DNA from: an uncultured Hungatella sp.
Lineage (GTDB): Bacteria; Bacillota; Clostridia; Lachnospirales; Lachnospiraceae
Assembly (NCBI GenBank): GCA_910579515.1
Contig: CAJTUV010000010.1
Coordinates: forward strand, 30,123-94,122
DNA: 64,000 bases
Direction of reading: 5' to 3'
Below, piece by piece: positions 42,927 to 51,939 of this stretch. Positions within the stretch are counted from its first letter, which is position 1. Every line of letters begins with the position of its first letter. A model generated the notes under the pieces. It did not search any database and was not told the origin of the DNA. It worked only from the letters and a program-made list of their open reading frames with translations. The translations under genes were made by a program, and so were the position numbers.

Positions 42927-43472
42927 ATGAAGAAATGGGTTTGTACAGTATGTGGTTACGTTTATGAAGGCGAGAATGCACCTGAGAAGTGCCCACAGTG
43001 TGGTGTTCCGGCTTCCAAGTTCAAAGAGCAGGCTGCTGAAGGTTTATCCTGGGCTTGCGAGCATGAGGTAGGGGTTGCTCAGGGCGTTTCTGAAGATATT
43101 CTGGCTGATCTGCGTGCTAATTTTGAGGGCGAGTGCTCTGAGGTTGGTATGTACCTGGCTATGGCAAGAGTTGCTCACAGAGAGGGCTATCCAGAGATTG
43201 GTTTATACTGGGAGAAAGCTGCTTTTGAAGAGGCTGAACATGCAGCAAAGTTTGCAGAGCTTTTAGGTGAGGTTGTTACCTCCTCCACCAAGAAGAATCT
43301 GGAGATGAGAGTTGCCGCTGAGAACGGCGCTACTGCTGGTAAGTTCGACCTGGCTAAGAGAGCAAAAGCTGCCAACCTGGATGCGATCCATGATACCGTT
43401 CATGAGATGGCAAAAGACGAGGCTCGTCATGGCAAGGCATTTGAGGGACTTCTTAACAGATATTTTGGTTAA
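42927..43472 (+). CDS. Reverse rubrerythrin (rubredoxin domain first)
   Basis: 181 residues. The rubredoxin-like Fe(Cys)4 domain is at the N-terminus (C6-x-x-C9 and C22-x-x-C25), followed by the four-helix diiron domain with E-C-S-E-V-G-M-Y, F-E-E-A-E-H-A-A-K-F and D-E-A-R-H-G-K-A-F, which supply the glutamate and histidine ligands. Reverse rubrerythrins reduce H2O2 (and act with O2 reduction) in anaerobes. Codon use is biased, with many GCT, GTT and AAG/AAA codons of the highly-expressed type, and an AAAGGAG site precedes the ATG. Its promoter and PerR-type operator lie just upstream. Confidence 0.93.
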   Translation: MKKWVCTVCGYVYEGENAPEKCPQCGVPASKFKEQAAEGLSWACEHEVGVAQGVSEDILADLRANFEGECSEVGMYLAMARVAHREGYPEIGLYWEKAAFEEAEHAAKFAELLGEVVTSSTKKNLEMRVAAENGATAGKFDLAKRAKAANLDAIHDTVHEMAKDEARHGKAFEGLLNRYFG

Positions 43473-43506
43473 TCATATTTTGGATTTTAACGGTTTTTAA
43501 ATGTAA

Positions 43507-43543
43507 GGGAAGGCGGATATCATCTGCCTTCCCTCTTTTCTTT
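43507..43543 (+). terminator. Rho-independent terminator of the rubrerythrin gene
   Basis: GGGAAGGCGGAT (43507-43518) pairs with ATCTGCCTTCCC (43522-43533), with one G-U pair and a three-base loop, and is followed by TCTTTTCTTT. The tail touches the 3' end of glf on the other strand. Confidence 0.85.
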
Positions 43544-44639
43544 ACATCTTCTCTCTTGCTCTTCGTATTGCCGACTCAATCACCTTATCCATATCATAAT
43601 ACTTATACTCTGCCAACCGGCCGCCAAAGATCACATTCTCTTCTTGTTCCGCCATCTGAGCATATTTTTCATACAGTTTCTGGTTTTTCTCATCATTTAC
43701 AGGATAATAAGGCTCCCTTCCCTCCTGCCAGTCTGTCGGATACTCTCTGGTAATCACAGTCTGAGGCTGAGTCCCAAACTCGAAATGCTTATGTTCAATA
43801 ATTCTGGTAAATGGAGTTTCTCTGTCTGTGTAATTCACCACTGCCACTCCCTGATAATTTTCCGTATCCAAAACTTCTGTCTCAAACCGAAGGCTTCTGT
43901 ACTCCAATTTCCCATAACAATAATCATAATAGGAGTCAATAGTCCCTGTATAAACCACCCGTTCTCCAAGTCGGTTATACGCCTCTCTGTCTTCCAGATA
44001 ATCCACCCCTGTCTCTATGGTACATCCTTCAAACAATTTATCAATAATTACATTATAACCTCCAATAGGGATTCCCTGATATAAGTCATTAAAGTAATTA
44101 TTGTCATATGTGTACCGCACCGGAAGCCGTTTGATAATAAAGGCTGGCAGCTCTTTACAATCGCGCCCCCATTGCTTCTCTGTGTATCCTTTTACCAGCC
44201 TTTCGTATAAGTCCACTCCCACAAGGCTGATTGCCTGCTCCTCCAGATTTTTGGGTTCTCCTGTTACGACTGCTTTTTGTCTGGCAATAATCTCTCTGGC
44301 CTCCTGAGGTTTGGATACTCTCCACATTTTGCTAAATGTATTCATATTAAACGGCATATTGTACATTTCGCCTTTATAATTTGCCATAGGGCTGTTGGTG
44401 TAATGATTAAACTGTGCCAGGCCATTGACAAAATTCCATACCTCTCTGTTGCTGGTGTGAAAAATATGAGCTCCATATTTATGGACATGGATTCCCGCCT
44501 GTTCCTCACAATATATGTTTCCGCCTATATGGTCTCTTTTTTCCAGCACCAGACAGCTCTTTCCCTGTCGTCTTGCAAGATATGACCATACTCCGCCAAA
44601 CAGTCCACTGCCTACAATCACATAATCATACGTTTTCAT
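43542..44639 (-). CDS. glf: UDP-galactopyranose mutase
   Basis: 365 residues. A flavoprotein that interconverts UDP-galactopyranose and UDP-galactofuranose, precursor of Galf residues in surface glycans. FAD-binding G10-S-G-L-F-G15, E34-K-R and G-A-H-I-F-H-T-S-N near 57 are typical, as is Y-T-D-R-E-T-P-F-T-R near 270. No galactofuranosyltransferase is adjacent; it is placed after the GlgX-like gene with a three-base gap, with AAGGTG upstream of its ATG. It may serve the glycan locus at 1-22635 or another polymer. Confidence 0.95.
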   Translation of the reverse strand: MKTYDYVIVGSGLFGGVWSYLARRQGKSCLVLEKRDHIGGNIYCEEQAGIHVHKYGAHIFHTSNREVWNFVNGLAQFNHYTNSPMANYKGEMYNMPFNMNTFSKMWRVSKPQEAREIIARQKAVVTGEPKNLEEQAISLVGVDLYERLVKGYTEKQWGRDCKELPAFIIKRLPVRYTYDNNYFNDLYQGIPIGGYNVIIDKLFEGCTIETGVDYLEDREAYNRLGERVVYTGTIDSYYDYCYGKLEYRSLRFETEVLDTENYQGVAVVNYTDRETPFTRIIEHKHFEFGTQPQTVITREYPTDWQEGREPYYPVNDEKNQKLYEKYAQMAEQEENVIFGGRLAEYKYYDMDKVIESAIRRAREKM

Positions 44640-44642
44640 CGC

Positions 44643-46568
44643 TTATACACCTTCTTTTTCCTTATAAGTTTTTCCCATCAAAACAACAATGGAACGGCCT
44701 TCTACCGAATAGGTCATCTGCTCCTTTAGCAACGGCTCTTGTCCTGCCTGAGCAAACTCCATCTTTTCCTCTCTCCCCGTATCCACCACCAAATGCCATC
44801 TGCGTTTTCTGGGAAGCTTAGGGAGTCCAAATTCATGTAAATCCCAATGCATATTATACATGACAAAAAAGTATTCGTCACATGTTCCGTCCGACTTTTT
44901 CCCGTATTCTCCACAATATAAAACGCCTATCTGCCTACGAAAACTCTCAAATTCCGGCCTCCATGCCTTGACCCCATGATAGGACATGTCTGGATTTCCA
45001 CATCCCAAGTAGTCCATTCCTACAGCTTCCTTTTTCATATGAAATATGGGATGGGCTTTTCGAAATTCAATACAGCTCTTTACAAATTGAAACAAATCCC
45101 CATTGGTTTTCAATAAATTCCAATTCAGCCAGGAAACCTCATTGTCCTGGCAGTATGCATTATTATTCCCTGACTGAGAGTTGCCAAATTCATCTCCAGC
45201 CAGCAAAAGGGGCGTTCCCTGGCTTAAAAACAACAGAAGCATTCCATTGCGAATCTGTTTTTTTCGCAATTCCAAAATCTTTTTCTTTTTCGTGGGGCCT
45301 TCCACTCCACAATTCCAGCTGAAATTATAATCACTTCCGTCCCGATTATGCTCTCCGTTGGAATCATTGCGTTTTACATCATAGGAAACCATGTCCATCA
45401 TGGTAAATCCGTTTGTGTTAGCCATATAATTAATTATACCATTTCTCTCTGGATTCTTGCGGCAATTTATGGCAAAACGATTTAGCTGGTCTTCATCCCC
45501 CTTTAAAAAACGGCGCATATCCAGCATAAATCCATCATGATATTCTGCCAAATGGCGAACCTTTCCCTTATCCACCCCTTCCCAGCTTGTGGCAAATAAT
45601 TTGGTTCTGCTCAAGTACGGATCTTCTCCAATCAACAGTAACGGCACATTTCCTATCAAGTGAATCCCATCCACATGATATTCCCGAACCCAAAAGCGCG
45701 CAACATCCAATACAAACGACGGACTTTCTGTCCCTTTAAAATACTGCTCTACCACCAGTTCTAATCTGTTTTTGTGAAGCTCCCGTACCAGCGTTTTTAG
45801 TTCCTGTACCGGATTCTTCTTCCGCCCTGAACTATACGATGCTTTAGGTGCAAAATGATATCCGCCCCCATATCCCCAGTAATTTAATCTTCCCGTGGCC
45901 TTCTTCTCTCCAAAAGGCTTCCCCGCCTTACCGCCGTCCACAATAATCTCATCAAATTCCATCACTGGCATGAATTCCAATGTCGTGATTCCCAATTCTT
46001 TGAAATACGGAATCTTGTCCATTACGGCCCTGAAAGTCCCCTTCTCCCTGACTCTGGAAGACGCGTGTTTTGTCAGTCCTCTGATATGAGCATGATAAAT
46101 CACACAGTCTTCAAAGGGAATCTCTGGCCAAACGTCTCCCTCCCAGTCAAACCTTGATTCCCACACAGGAGAATGGAGCTCTCTGTGAATATTTTCCAAA
46201 TCCCCCCACTGTTCCCATCCTAAAATAGCACGGCCATAGGGGTCTGCAGCCAAAATTCCATCCATCTCAAAGCAATATTCCAGATTGGCCGGAAATGTAC
46301 CGTCTGATTCCAGAGTTAAATTCCATACCTCCCCCACACGGTTCCTTTTATCCATGGCAAATTTCATACATGGCTCTTTTGCCCCTTTTTCAAATAACAC
46401 CAGACTACAACTTTCTCCTGGCCAATTCACTGAAATATGAAGTCCCTTTTTTGTTACGGTAAGTCCCATGGGAAATCTCCCACTCTCTTCTGTCACAACT
46501 CTTAAATGCTTCACTCTTACCTCCACCTGTCTTCTGGTTACAGTTTTGCCATGCAGCTGCTGTAACAT
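44643..46568 (-). CDS. GlgX/isoamylase-like GH13 homologue lacking catalytic residues
   Basis: 641 residues, with an N-terminal CBM48-like domain (about 30-130), a GH13 barrel and a C-terminal beta domain. The second half closely follows GlgX: L-L-L-A-G-D-E-F-G-N-S-Q, N-N-A-Y-C-Q-D-N-E. But the active-site motifs are altered: V-D-G-F-R-F-D reads V-D-G-I-H-L-I (nucleophile is Ile305), the general acid A-E-P reads A-T-S (Thr327), and H-D-G-F-T reads T-N-G-F-T (Thr385, Asn386); region I (V-x-N-H) reads V-V-E-Q. It therefore probably binds but does not cleave glucans. M1 is used although its ribosome binding site is weak; the next ATG (46469) falls inside the domain. Confidence 0.85.
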   Translation of the reverse strand: MLQQLHGKTVTRRQVEVRVKHLRVVTEESGRFPMGLTVTKKGLHISVNWPGESCSLVLFEKGAKEPCMKFAMDKRNRVGEVWNLTLESDGTFPANLEYCFEMDGILAADPYGRAILGWEQWGDLENIHRELHSPVWESRFDWEGDVWPEIPFEDCVIYHAHIRGLTKHASSRVREKGTFRAVMDKIPYFKELGITTLEFMPVMEFDEIIVDGGKAGKPFGEKKATGRLNYWGYGGGYHFAPKASYSSGRKKNPVQELKTLVRELHKNRLELVVEQYFKGTESPSFVLDVARFWVREYHVDGIHLIGNVPLLLIGEDPYLSRTKLFATSWEGVDKGKVRHLAEYHDGFMLDMRRFLKGDEDQLNRFAINCRKNPERNGIINYMANTNGFTMMDMVSYDVKRNDSNGEHNRDGSDYNFSWNCGVEGPTKKKKILELRKKQIRNGMLLLFLSQGTPLLLAGDEFGNSQSGNNNAYCQDNEVSWLNWNLLKTNGDLFQFVKSCIEFRKAHPIFHMKKEAVGMDYLGCGNPDMSYHGVKAWRPEFESFRRQIGVLYCGEYGKKSDGTCDEYFFVMYNMHWDLHEFGLPKLPRKRRWHLVVDTGREEKMEFAQAGQEPLLKEQMTYSVEGRSIVVLMGKTYKEKEGV

Positions 46569-46589
46569 CTGCCGTTTGCTACACCCTGT

Positions 46590-47345
46590 TCACGATACAA
46601 CCAGTTCCACAGGGCAGTGGTCAGACCCCTGCACCTCTGTGTGAATGGCTGCGCTGATTAAACGTTCTTTCAGACATTGGGACACACAAAAATAATCAAT
46701 CCGCCACCCTGCGTTTTTCTCTCTGGCCTTAAAACGGTAAGACCACCAAGAATATACCCCCGTCGTCTCAGGATAAAAACAGCGGTACGTATCTATAAAT
46801 CCTGCATCCATTAGCGCGGAAAATTTTTCTCTTTCCTGATCTGTAAATCCTGCATTATTTCGATTCGTCTTTGGATTCTTTAAATCTATTTCCTTATGGG
46901 CCACATTAAGGTCTCCGCAAAAGATCACTGGTTTTTTCTTTTCCAGGTCCTTTAAAAAACCAAGAAATGCATCCTCCCATTTCATGCGATAAGGGAGCCT
47001 TGCCAATTCGCTCTGAGAATTGGGCGTATAGCAGGTCACAATATAATAATCTTCATATTCTGCTGTAAGGATCCTGCCCTCATGGTCGTGCTCCTCGATG
47101 CCCATACCATACGCTACAGATAATGGCTCTTCCTTTGTAAAAAGAGCTACCCCCGAATAGCCTTTCTTCTCTGCGTAATTCCAATACTGATAATATCCCT
47201 CCAGCTCTAATTCAATCTGGCCATCTTGCAGTTTGCTTTCCTGAATACAGAAAACATCCGCGTTTACTTCCCGAAAATACTCCAAAAACCCTTTTCCCAC
47301 GCAGGCCCGAAGTCCGTTCACATTCCAGGAAATCAGTTTTTTCAT
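46590..47345 (-). CDS. exoA: Exodeoxyribonuclease III / AP endonuclease
   Basis: 251 residues of the ExoIII (Xth) family for base-excision repair. S-W-N-V-N-G-L-R-A, F-C-I-Q-E-S-K-L-Q (metal Glu), F-C-G-D-L-N-V-A-H-K-E-I-D and G-S-D-H-C-P-V-E are all intact. AAGAGGAG precedes the ATG. It is 21 bases upstream of the dead GlgX-like gene, so the repair gene and the glycan-binding protein are likely co-transcribed by chance of arrangement. Confidence 0.96.
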   Translation of the reverse strand: MKKLISWNVNGLRACVGKGFLEYFREVNADVFCIQESKLQDGQIELELEGYYQYWNYAEKKGYSGVALFTKEEPLSVAYGMGIEEHDHEGRILTAEYEDYYIVTCYTPNSQSELARLPYRMKWEDAFLGFLKDLEKKKPVIFCGDLNVAHKEIDLKNPKTNRNNAGFTDQEREKFSALMDAGFIDTYRCFYPETTGVYSWWSYRFKAREKNAGWRIDYFCVSQCLKERLISAAIHTEVQGSDHCPVELVVS

Positions 47346-47363
47346 GCGTCCGTGTCTCCTCTT

Positions 47364-48227
47364 TTACCAATTATAATGTCGTATCAAAGCCTGGGTTCCC
47401 AAATCGCCCATGCCGTCTGCCTCCAGCTCTTTACACATGGAAAGCACTTTTTCCAAAATCTCGAGCTGGGCGTTTGCCTCTTTTGCCTCCTCGCTGGCAA
47501 TGCTCATGTCCTTAATAAAATGCTTCAAGAAAAATCCTGGATCAAAATTATCTTTCAATGCCTTGGAAGCTACGTTGCTCATTTGTGCGCTGCCTGCCGC
47601 TCCAGTAGAAATCGAGGCGAAACAGGTTTCTAAGTCCAATCCTACATTTTTCGCATACACAAAAGCCTCACAAGCTCCGGCCAAGGCGCCGGCAATGGCA
47701 ATCTGGTTACACATTTTGGTGTGCTGTCCGTTTCCTGCTTTTCCCTCATAGTTTATGTTCTTTCCCATTGCCTCAAATACCGGAATGCAGGCGTCAAAAT
47801 CTTTTTTCTCCCCGCCTGCCAAAATCGTTAACGTTCCTGCTTTTGCTCCAGAGTCTCCACCAGTTACCGGCGCGTCGATAGCATGAAGCCCAACTTTTGA
47901 AGCCTCCTCGTAAATCCGAACAGCCAGCCTTGGACTGGTGGTGGTCATATCAATCACATACGCCCCTTTATCTGCATTTGCAAGAATCCCCTTTTCGCCA
48001 AAATACACCTCCTCCACATCTTTCGGATACCCTACAATCGTAATCACTACATCTCTTCCCCTGGCGCACTCTGCCACAGAATCACACCAGCCGGCTCCTT
48101 CCCCAATCACATCCTCTACCTTGGATTTTGTTCTTGTATAAATAGAGACTTCATACCCTGCTTTCATCAAATTGCGAACCATAGATTTTCCCATGATTCC
48201 AACTCCGATAAATCCAACTCGTTTCAT
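47364..48227 (-). CDS. 3-hydroxyisobutyrate dehydrogenase family NAD(P)-dependent oxidoreductase
   Basis: 287 residues of the beta-hydroxyacid dehydrogenase family (GarR, MmsB, GlxR). G-F-I-G-V-G-I-M-G at 5-13 binds NAD(P), D-A-P-V-T-G-G near 119 binds substrate, and G-N-G-Q-H-T-K-M-C-N near 163 contains the catalytic lysine. Tartronate semialdehyde, succinic semialdehyde and 3-hydroxyisobutyrate are all possible substrates. It follows a D-2-hydroxyacid dehydrogenase gene by 18 bases, so the two may act on the same acid pathway. Confidence 0.92.
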   Translation of the reverse strand: MKRVGFIGVGIMGKSMVRNLMKAGYEVSIYTRTKSKVEDVIGEGAGWCDSVAECARGRDVVITIVGYPKDVEEVYFGEKGILANADKGAYVIDMTTTSPRLAVRIYEEASKVGLHAIDAPVTGGDSGAKAGTLTILAGGEKKDFDACIPVFEAMGKNINYEGKAGNGQHTKMCNQIAIAGALAGACEAFVYAKNVGLDLETCFASISTGAAGSAQMSNVASKALKDNFDPGFFLKHFIKDMSIASEEAKEANAQLEILEKVLSMCKELEADGMGDLGTQALIRHYNW

Positions 48228-48245
48228 ATTTAGGAATGTTCCTTT

Positions 48246-49211
48246 CTATCTTCTTCGATAACCGGTCTTAAAATCCACCAAATTCTCCATATCATTTTTC
48301 TGTCCGGCCAAAAATTTCTCCAGGTTACGCCCTGCAATTTTTACAATTCTCTCAAAGGTTTCCTGTAAGTGAAACTGCCCAGAAATATGAGGAGTGATTA
48401 CCATCCTTGGCATATCCCACAGCGGATGATCTTCTGGCAATGGCTCTGGGTCTGTCACATCCACCCCACAGCCGCCCAAATGTCCCTCCTTTAGCACTTT
48501 ACATAAAGCCTCTGTGTCAATGGCGCTTCCCCGTCCTACATTTATCAAAAAACCAGTCCTTTTCATAAGACGCAGCCGCCTCTCGTCCATAAGGTGATGG
48601 GTCGCTGGTGTGTTTGGAAGAGAAAGAGCTACAAAATCAGCCCTGGGGATCAGAGAATCCAGTTTCTCCATTGTATACAGCTCATCCAGGTACTCAGGCT
48701 TCTGGCTTTTTGTTCTCCGCACTCCAATGGTATAGCTTCCCAATGCCTTCATCCTTTTTGCATATTCCCCGCCAATATCGCCCAGCCCTACAACCAGGGT
48801 CACAGAACCATATACAGAGGTCACATTTCCCTCGTCCTTCCACTGGTGATTCCTTTGGTTTTCATAATATTGATAAAGCTTATTCTGAAGCAGGAACGAC
48901 ATTCCTACCATATATTCGGAAATTGCAAGGCCGTAAGCTCCCGTGGCATTGGTTAGCAAAACTCCTTCTTTTAAAACGCCGTCTTTGCAATAATTATCAG
49001 CCCCTGCAGAATTAAGCTGAAGCCACTCCAGCCGTTTGGCGTTTTTTAACTTTTCCGGCGACACATTTCCAATCATAATTTCTGCCTGCTCCAGCTGCTC
49101 TTGCGTCGCCGCTAAAGGAGAAGTGTACTGGAATTGACATCCTTGCCCTATGTTTTCCAAATAATCCTTATGCCTGTCTTCTACAGGAATTGTGACTAAT
49201 ATGTGCTTCAT
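48246..49211 (-). CDS. D-isomer-specific 2-hydroxyacid dehydrogenase family protein
   Basis: 321 residues. The NAD domain has V-G-L-G-D-I-G-G-E-Y (about 141-150), followed by N-V-G-R-G-S-A-I-D and D-V-T-D-P-E-P-L-P, and ends with V-I-T-P-H-I-S-G with the catalytic His. Arg and Glu of the active site are conserved in the usual places. Glyoxylate, hydroxypyruvate and related acids are typical substrates for this branch. CGGAGGG precedes the ATG. Located 11 bases after rpiB. Confidence 0.93.
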   Translation of the reverse strand: MKHILVTIPVEDRHKDYLENIGQGCQFQYTSPLAATQEQLEQAEIMIGNVSPEKLKNAKRLEWLQLNSAGADNYCKDGVLKEGVLLTNATGAYGLAISEYMVGMSFLLQNKLYQYYENQRNHQWKDEGNVTSVYGSVTLVVGLGDIGGEYAKRMKALGSYTIGVRRTKSQKPEYLDELYTMEKLDSLIPRADFVALSLPNTPATHHLMDERRLRLMKRTGFLINVGRGSAIDTEALCKVLKEGHLGGCGVDVTDPEPLPEDHPLWDMPRMVITPHISGQFHLQETFERIVKIAGRNLEKFLAGQKNDMENLVDFKTGYRRR

Positions 49212-49222
49212 GTTGCCCTCCG

Positions 49223-49669
49223 TTATTCCTGTTCCTCGATCTTGCGAATCATATCCACCCGCCTTTGATGGCGTCCTCCCTGAAACTCCGCCTCCAGCCA
49301 GGCGTCAGTTATCATCTTTGCCATTTCAATTCCAATGACCCTGGCTCCAAAGGCCAATACATTGGAGTCATTATGCATTCTGGAAAGCTTTGCAGTATAA
49401 GGTTCGCTGCACACACAGGTACGGATTCCCTTTACCTTCCCTGCCGCCAGGGAAATCCCTACGCCAGTACCGCAAATCGCAATGCCTAAATCTGCCTCTT
49501 TTGCAGCTACCGCTCTTCCCACCTTCTCCCCATAGACAGGGTAATCACAGCTTTCTGAGGCATTCGTGCCCAAATCCAGTACCTGGTATCCTTTTTGCTC
49601 TAAATACTCTTTTATGATACATTTCATTTCCAGAGCCGTATGGTCATTTCCAATCGCAATCTTTACCAT
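49223..49669 (-). CDS. rpiB: Ribose 5-phosphate isomerase B
   Basis: 148 residues. Interconverts ribose and ribulose 5-phosphate. I-G-N-D-H-T-A near the N-terminus, Cys66 in I-C-G-T-G-V-G, and H99-N-D-S-N fit the RpiB active site. The same fold covers LacAB galactose-6-phosphate isomerases and sugar-phosphate isomerases of other hexoses, so the substrate is not certain. It overlaps aroC by seven bases, with GAAGGAAG before the ATG. Confidence 0.92.
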   Translation of the reverse strand: MVKIAIGNDHTALEMKCIIKEYLEQKGYQVLDLGTNASESCDYPVYGEKVGRAVAAKEADLGIAICGTGVGISLAAGKVKGIRTCVCSEPYTAKLSRMHNDSNVLAFGARVIGIEMAKMITDAWLEAEFQGGRHQRRVDMIRKIEEQE

Positions 49670-50790
49670 CTGTCTTCCTTCGCCCCTTTTCCAATGTCCT
49701 GAAAGAAATTTTGAATCCGGTCAAAGCGAGACGTCATGCTTTGCAAAAGCAGATCCGCAATGGTAAAAGCAGTCATTGCCTCTACCACCACTGCCGCTCT
49801 GGGCGCAATAATCGGATCATGGCGTCCCCGAATCATGGTCTCCACTTCTTTTCCCTGCCTTGTGACCGTTTTTTGAAGAACAGCAATGGATGGCGTAGGT
49901 TTAAAAGCAGCCCGCAGCACAATAGCGCTTCCGTCGCTGAGACCGCCCAAAACTCCGCCAGAGTGATTCGTCGTTTTCACAGGTTTTTTTTCCATTTTAA
50001 ACCCGTCGTTATTTACTGTTCCCACGCTTTTGGCCGCCAGAAAACCGTCTCCAATCTCCACGCCTTTCACAGCTCCGATGGACATAACTGCCTGGGCAAG
50101 CCTGGCATCCAATTTTTCAAATACCGGTTCACCAATTCCCACAGGCATCCCAGTCACGACACATTCCACCACGCCGCCTGATGAGTCTTTCTTCTCCATC
50201 AGCTTTTCCAAATACTCTTCTGCTCTGGCAGCCGCCACAGCATCCGGCATACAGACTCGGTTCCGTTCAATCTCGCTTTTATCAAACCTGGTCTCATCTA
50301 TTTCCACAGGCCCCACAGAACGGACAAAGGCTAAAACTTCAATCCCCAATCCTTTTAGCAGTTTTGCACTGACAGCGCCTGCCGCCACCCGTCCGATCGT
50401 TTCCCGTCCAGAAGACCTTCCGCCGCCCCGGTAATCACGAAACCCATACTTCTCATCAAAGGTATAGTCTGCGTGTCCGGGCCGGTAAATATCCATAATT
50501 TCACCGTAATCATGAGATCTTTGGTCTGTATTTTTTACCAGGAGGGAAATAGGCGTCCCTGTGGTCTTTCCTTCAAATATGCCAGACAAAATCTCCACCG
50601 CATCGCTCTCCTGACGCTTGGTGGTAAACTGATTCTGTCCCGGTTTTCTTCTGTTGAGATACTTTTGAATATCCGCTTCACATAGTTCCATCCCAGCAGG
50701 GCATCCGTCCACCACAACACCCACGCCCTTACCGTGGGATTCTCCCCAGGTAGTCATTGTAAGTAGTTTTCCCCATGAGGACCCTGCCAT
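49663..50790 (-). CDS. aroC: Chorismate synthase
   Basis: 375 residues. FMN-dependent enzyme of the last step of the shikimate pathway. G-E-S-H-G-K-G near 17, R-R-K-P-G-Q-N-Q near 48, G-R-S-S-G-R-E-T near 124 and R-H-D-P near the end are diagnostic. Only aroC is present here; other aro genes must be elsewhere. GTAGGAGG precedes the ATG, which lies three bases after the lactonase-family stop. Confidence 0.97.
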   Translation of the reverse strand: MAGSSWGKLLTMTTWGESHGKGVGVVVDGCPAGMELCEADIQKYLNRRKPGQNQFTTKRQESDAVEILSGIFEGKTTGTPISLLVKNTDQRSHDYGEIMDIYRPGHADYTFDEKYGFRDYRGGGRSSGRETIGRVAAGAVSAKLLKGLGIEVLAFVRSVGPVEIDETRFDKSEIERNRVCMPDAVAAARAEEYLEKLMEKKDSSGGVVECVVTGMPVGIGEPVFEKLDARLAQAVMSIGAVKGVEIGDGFLAAKSVGTVNNDGFKMEKKPVKTTNHSGGVLGGLSDGSAIVLRAAFKPTPSIAVLQKTVTRQGKEVETMIRGRHDPIIAPRAAVVVEAMTAFTIADLLLQSMTSRFDRIQNFFQDIGKGAKEDRW

Positions 50791-50793
50791 GCA

Positions 50794-51852
50794 TCAACCT
50801 CCTACCTTTACCAGGACACAGCAGTTGGGCTCATCCACATGTACCGGATTTGCACACATGACTAAAAGACCTTTTTCATGATCTACCCTAAAGAAAGTAA
50901 TGCTTCCTGTCTCATGGTTAATAGAGGCGACATGATTATCGTCTGGAAAAACCGCCACATCCTTCGGATACTCTCCGCTTACAGGCAGACAGCAGGACAT
51001 CTCCAAAAGTCCTGTCTCCGGATCTCTATTATAGACACTGATCGTATCATCCCCTGCATTGGTACAGTACAAATGCTGCTCATCCTGTGAAAAACGAATC
51101 GCGCATGCGGCTGTCATCTGGATCTCTCCACTTCCATCTGTGGTGGAAATGGTTTGAATCTTCTCCACTTTCGGCACCCGAAAGCCCGTTTCGTAAGTAT
51201 ACACATCAATCACATTTTTCACTTCATACATCAGATACATATACTTTCCATCAGAGCTAAATAAAAAGTGTCTGGGCGCAGACTCTAAATCACATGGAAT
51301 CGTATCTACTAAAATCAAAGCATCTTTCGACTCACTTAGGCGATATACCTTTACCTGGTCTACGCCAACATCCGCAACCATAATATACTCATTATCCGGC
51401 GTCATACGAACGCAGGTGACATGGGGACGAAACATACGCTCTGCCACGCTTCCAAGGCCTTTATGATAAATTCCTGCTGCGATTCCTCCAATGCTCCCAT
51501 CTGGATTCAGATTCATCACAGTAGCTTTTCCATCATGGTAACCCGCGATGAACAGATATCTCCCCTCTGGATCTAAAGACATCTGGCATCCCCTCATCCC
51601 TCGGATATTTGCCGTATTCATCTTTGTAATGCTTCCATTTTCATGAATTTTGTATGACACAACGCCTTCATCCGCAATAGAATACAGTACCTTTCCGTCT
51701 GGCGATGCTACCAGATAAGAAGAATTATCAACCTCTGTTTCACATCTCTTTTTAAAAATTCCCTTCTCCACATCTACGTCGTAAACCGTTATGCCTTTTG
51801 CGCTTCCCGTATAGGAGTAAGAACCTACATAAGCCATATACATCTCTTTCAC
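50794..51852 (-). CDS. Lactonase-family seven-bladed beta-propeller protein (Pgl-like)
   Basis: About 352 residues. Repeated segments of 45-50 residues, with S-P-D-G-K, D-P-E-G-R-Y-L-F-I-A-G-Y, S-S-D-G-K-Y-M-Y and F-S-Q-D-E-Q-H-L-Y-C-T-N-A-G-D-D-T, form a seven-bladed propeller of the PF10282 family, which includes 6-phosphogluconolactonases and muconate cycloisomerase-like enzymes. The start is taken as GTG at 51852, with AGGAGG nine bases upstream. An in-frame ATG at 51915 overlaps a possible -10 box and would not be in the mRNA. Real lactone activity is inferred, not shown. Confidence 0.85.
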   Translation of the reverse strand: MKEMYMAYVGSYSYTGSAKGITVYDVDVEKGIFKKRCETEVDNSSYLVASPDGKVLYSIADEGVVSYKIHENGSITKMNTANIRGMRGCQMSLDPEGRYLFIAGYHDGKATVMNLNPDGSIGGIAAGIYHKGLGSVAERMFRPHVTCVRMTPDNEYIMVADVGVDQVKVYRLSESKDALILVDTIPCDLESAPRHFLFSSDGKYMYLMYEVKNVIDVYTYETGFRVPKVEKIQTISTTDGSGEIQMTAACAIRFSQDEQHLYCTNAGDDTISVYNRDPETGLLEMSCCLPVSGEYPKDVAVFPDDNHVASINHETGSITFFRVDHEKGLLVMCANPVHVDEPNCCVLVKVGG

Positions 51853-51910
51853 TTGTACTATCCTCCTGATTCTTACATTTGTTTTTTCACTGTGAACAGC
51901 AACTGTCTTT

Positions 51911-51919
51911 ATCATAACA
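51911..51919 (-). promoter_or_regulatory. Possible extended -10 box upstream of the lactonase-family gene
   Basis: TGTTATGAT on the minus strand matches an extended -10 element; no good -35 box is seen 17 bases upstream. It overlaps the codon at 51915, which supports the later GTG start for the gene. Confidence 0.3.
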
Positions 51920-51939
51920 CATCTTTATCAAAAAATCTA

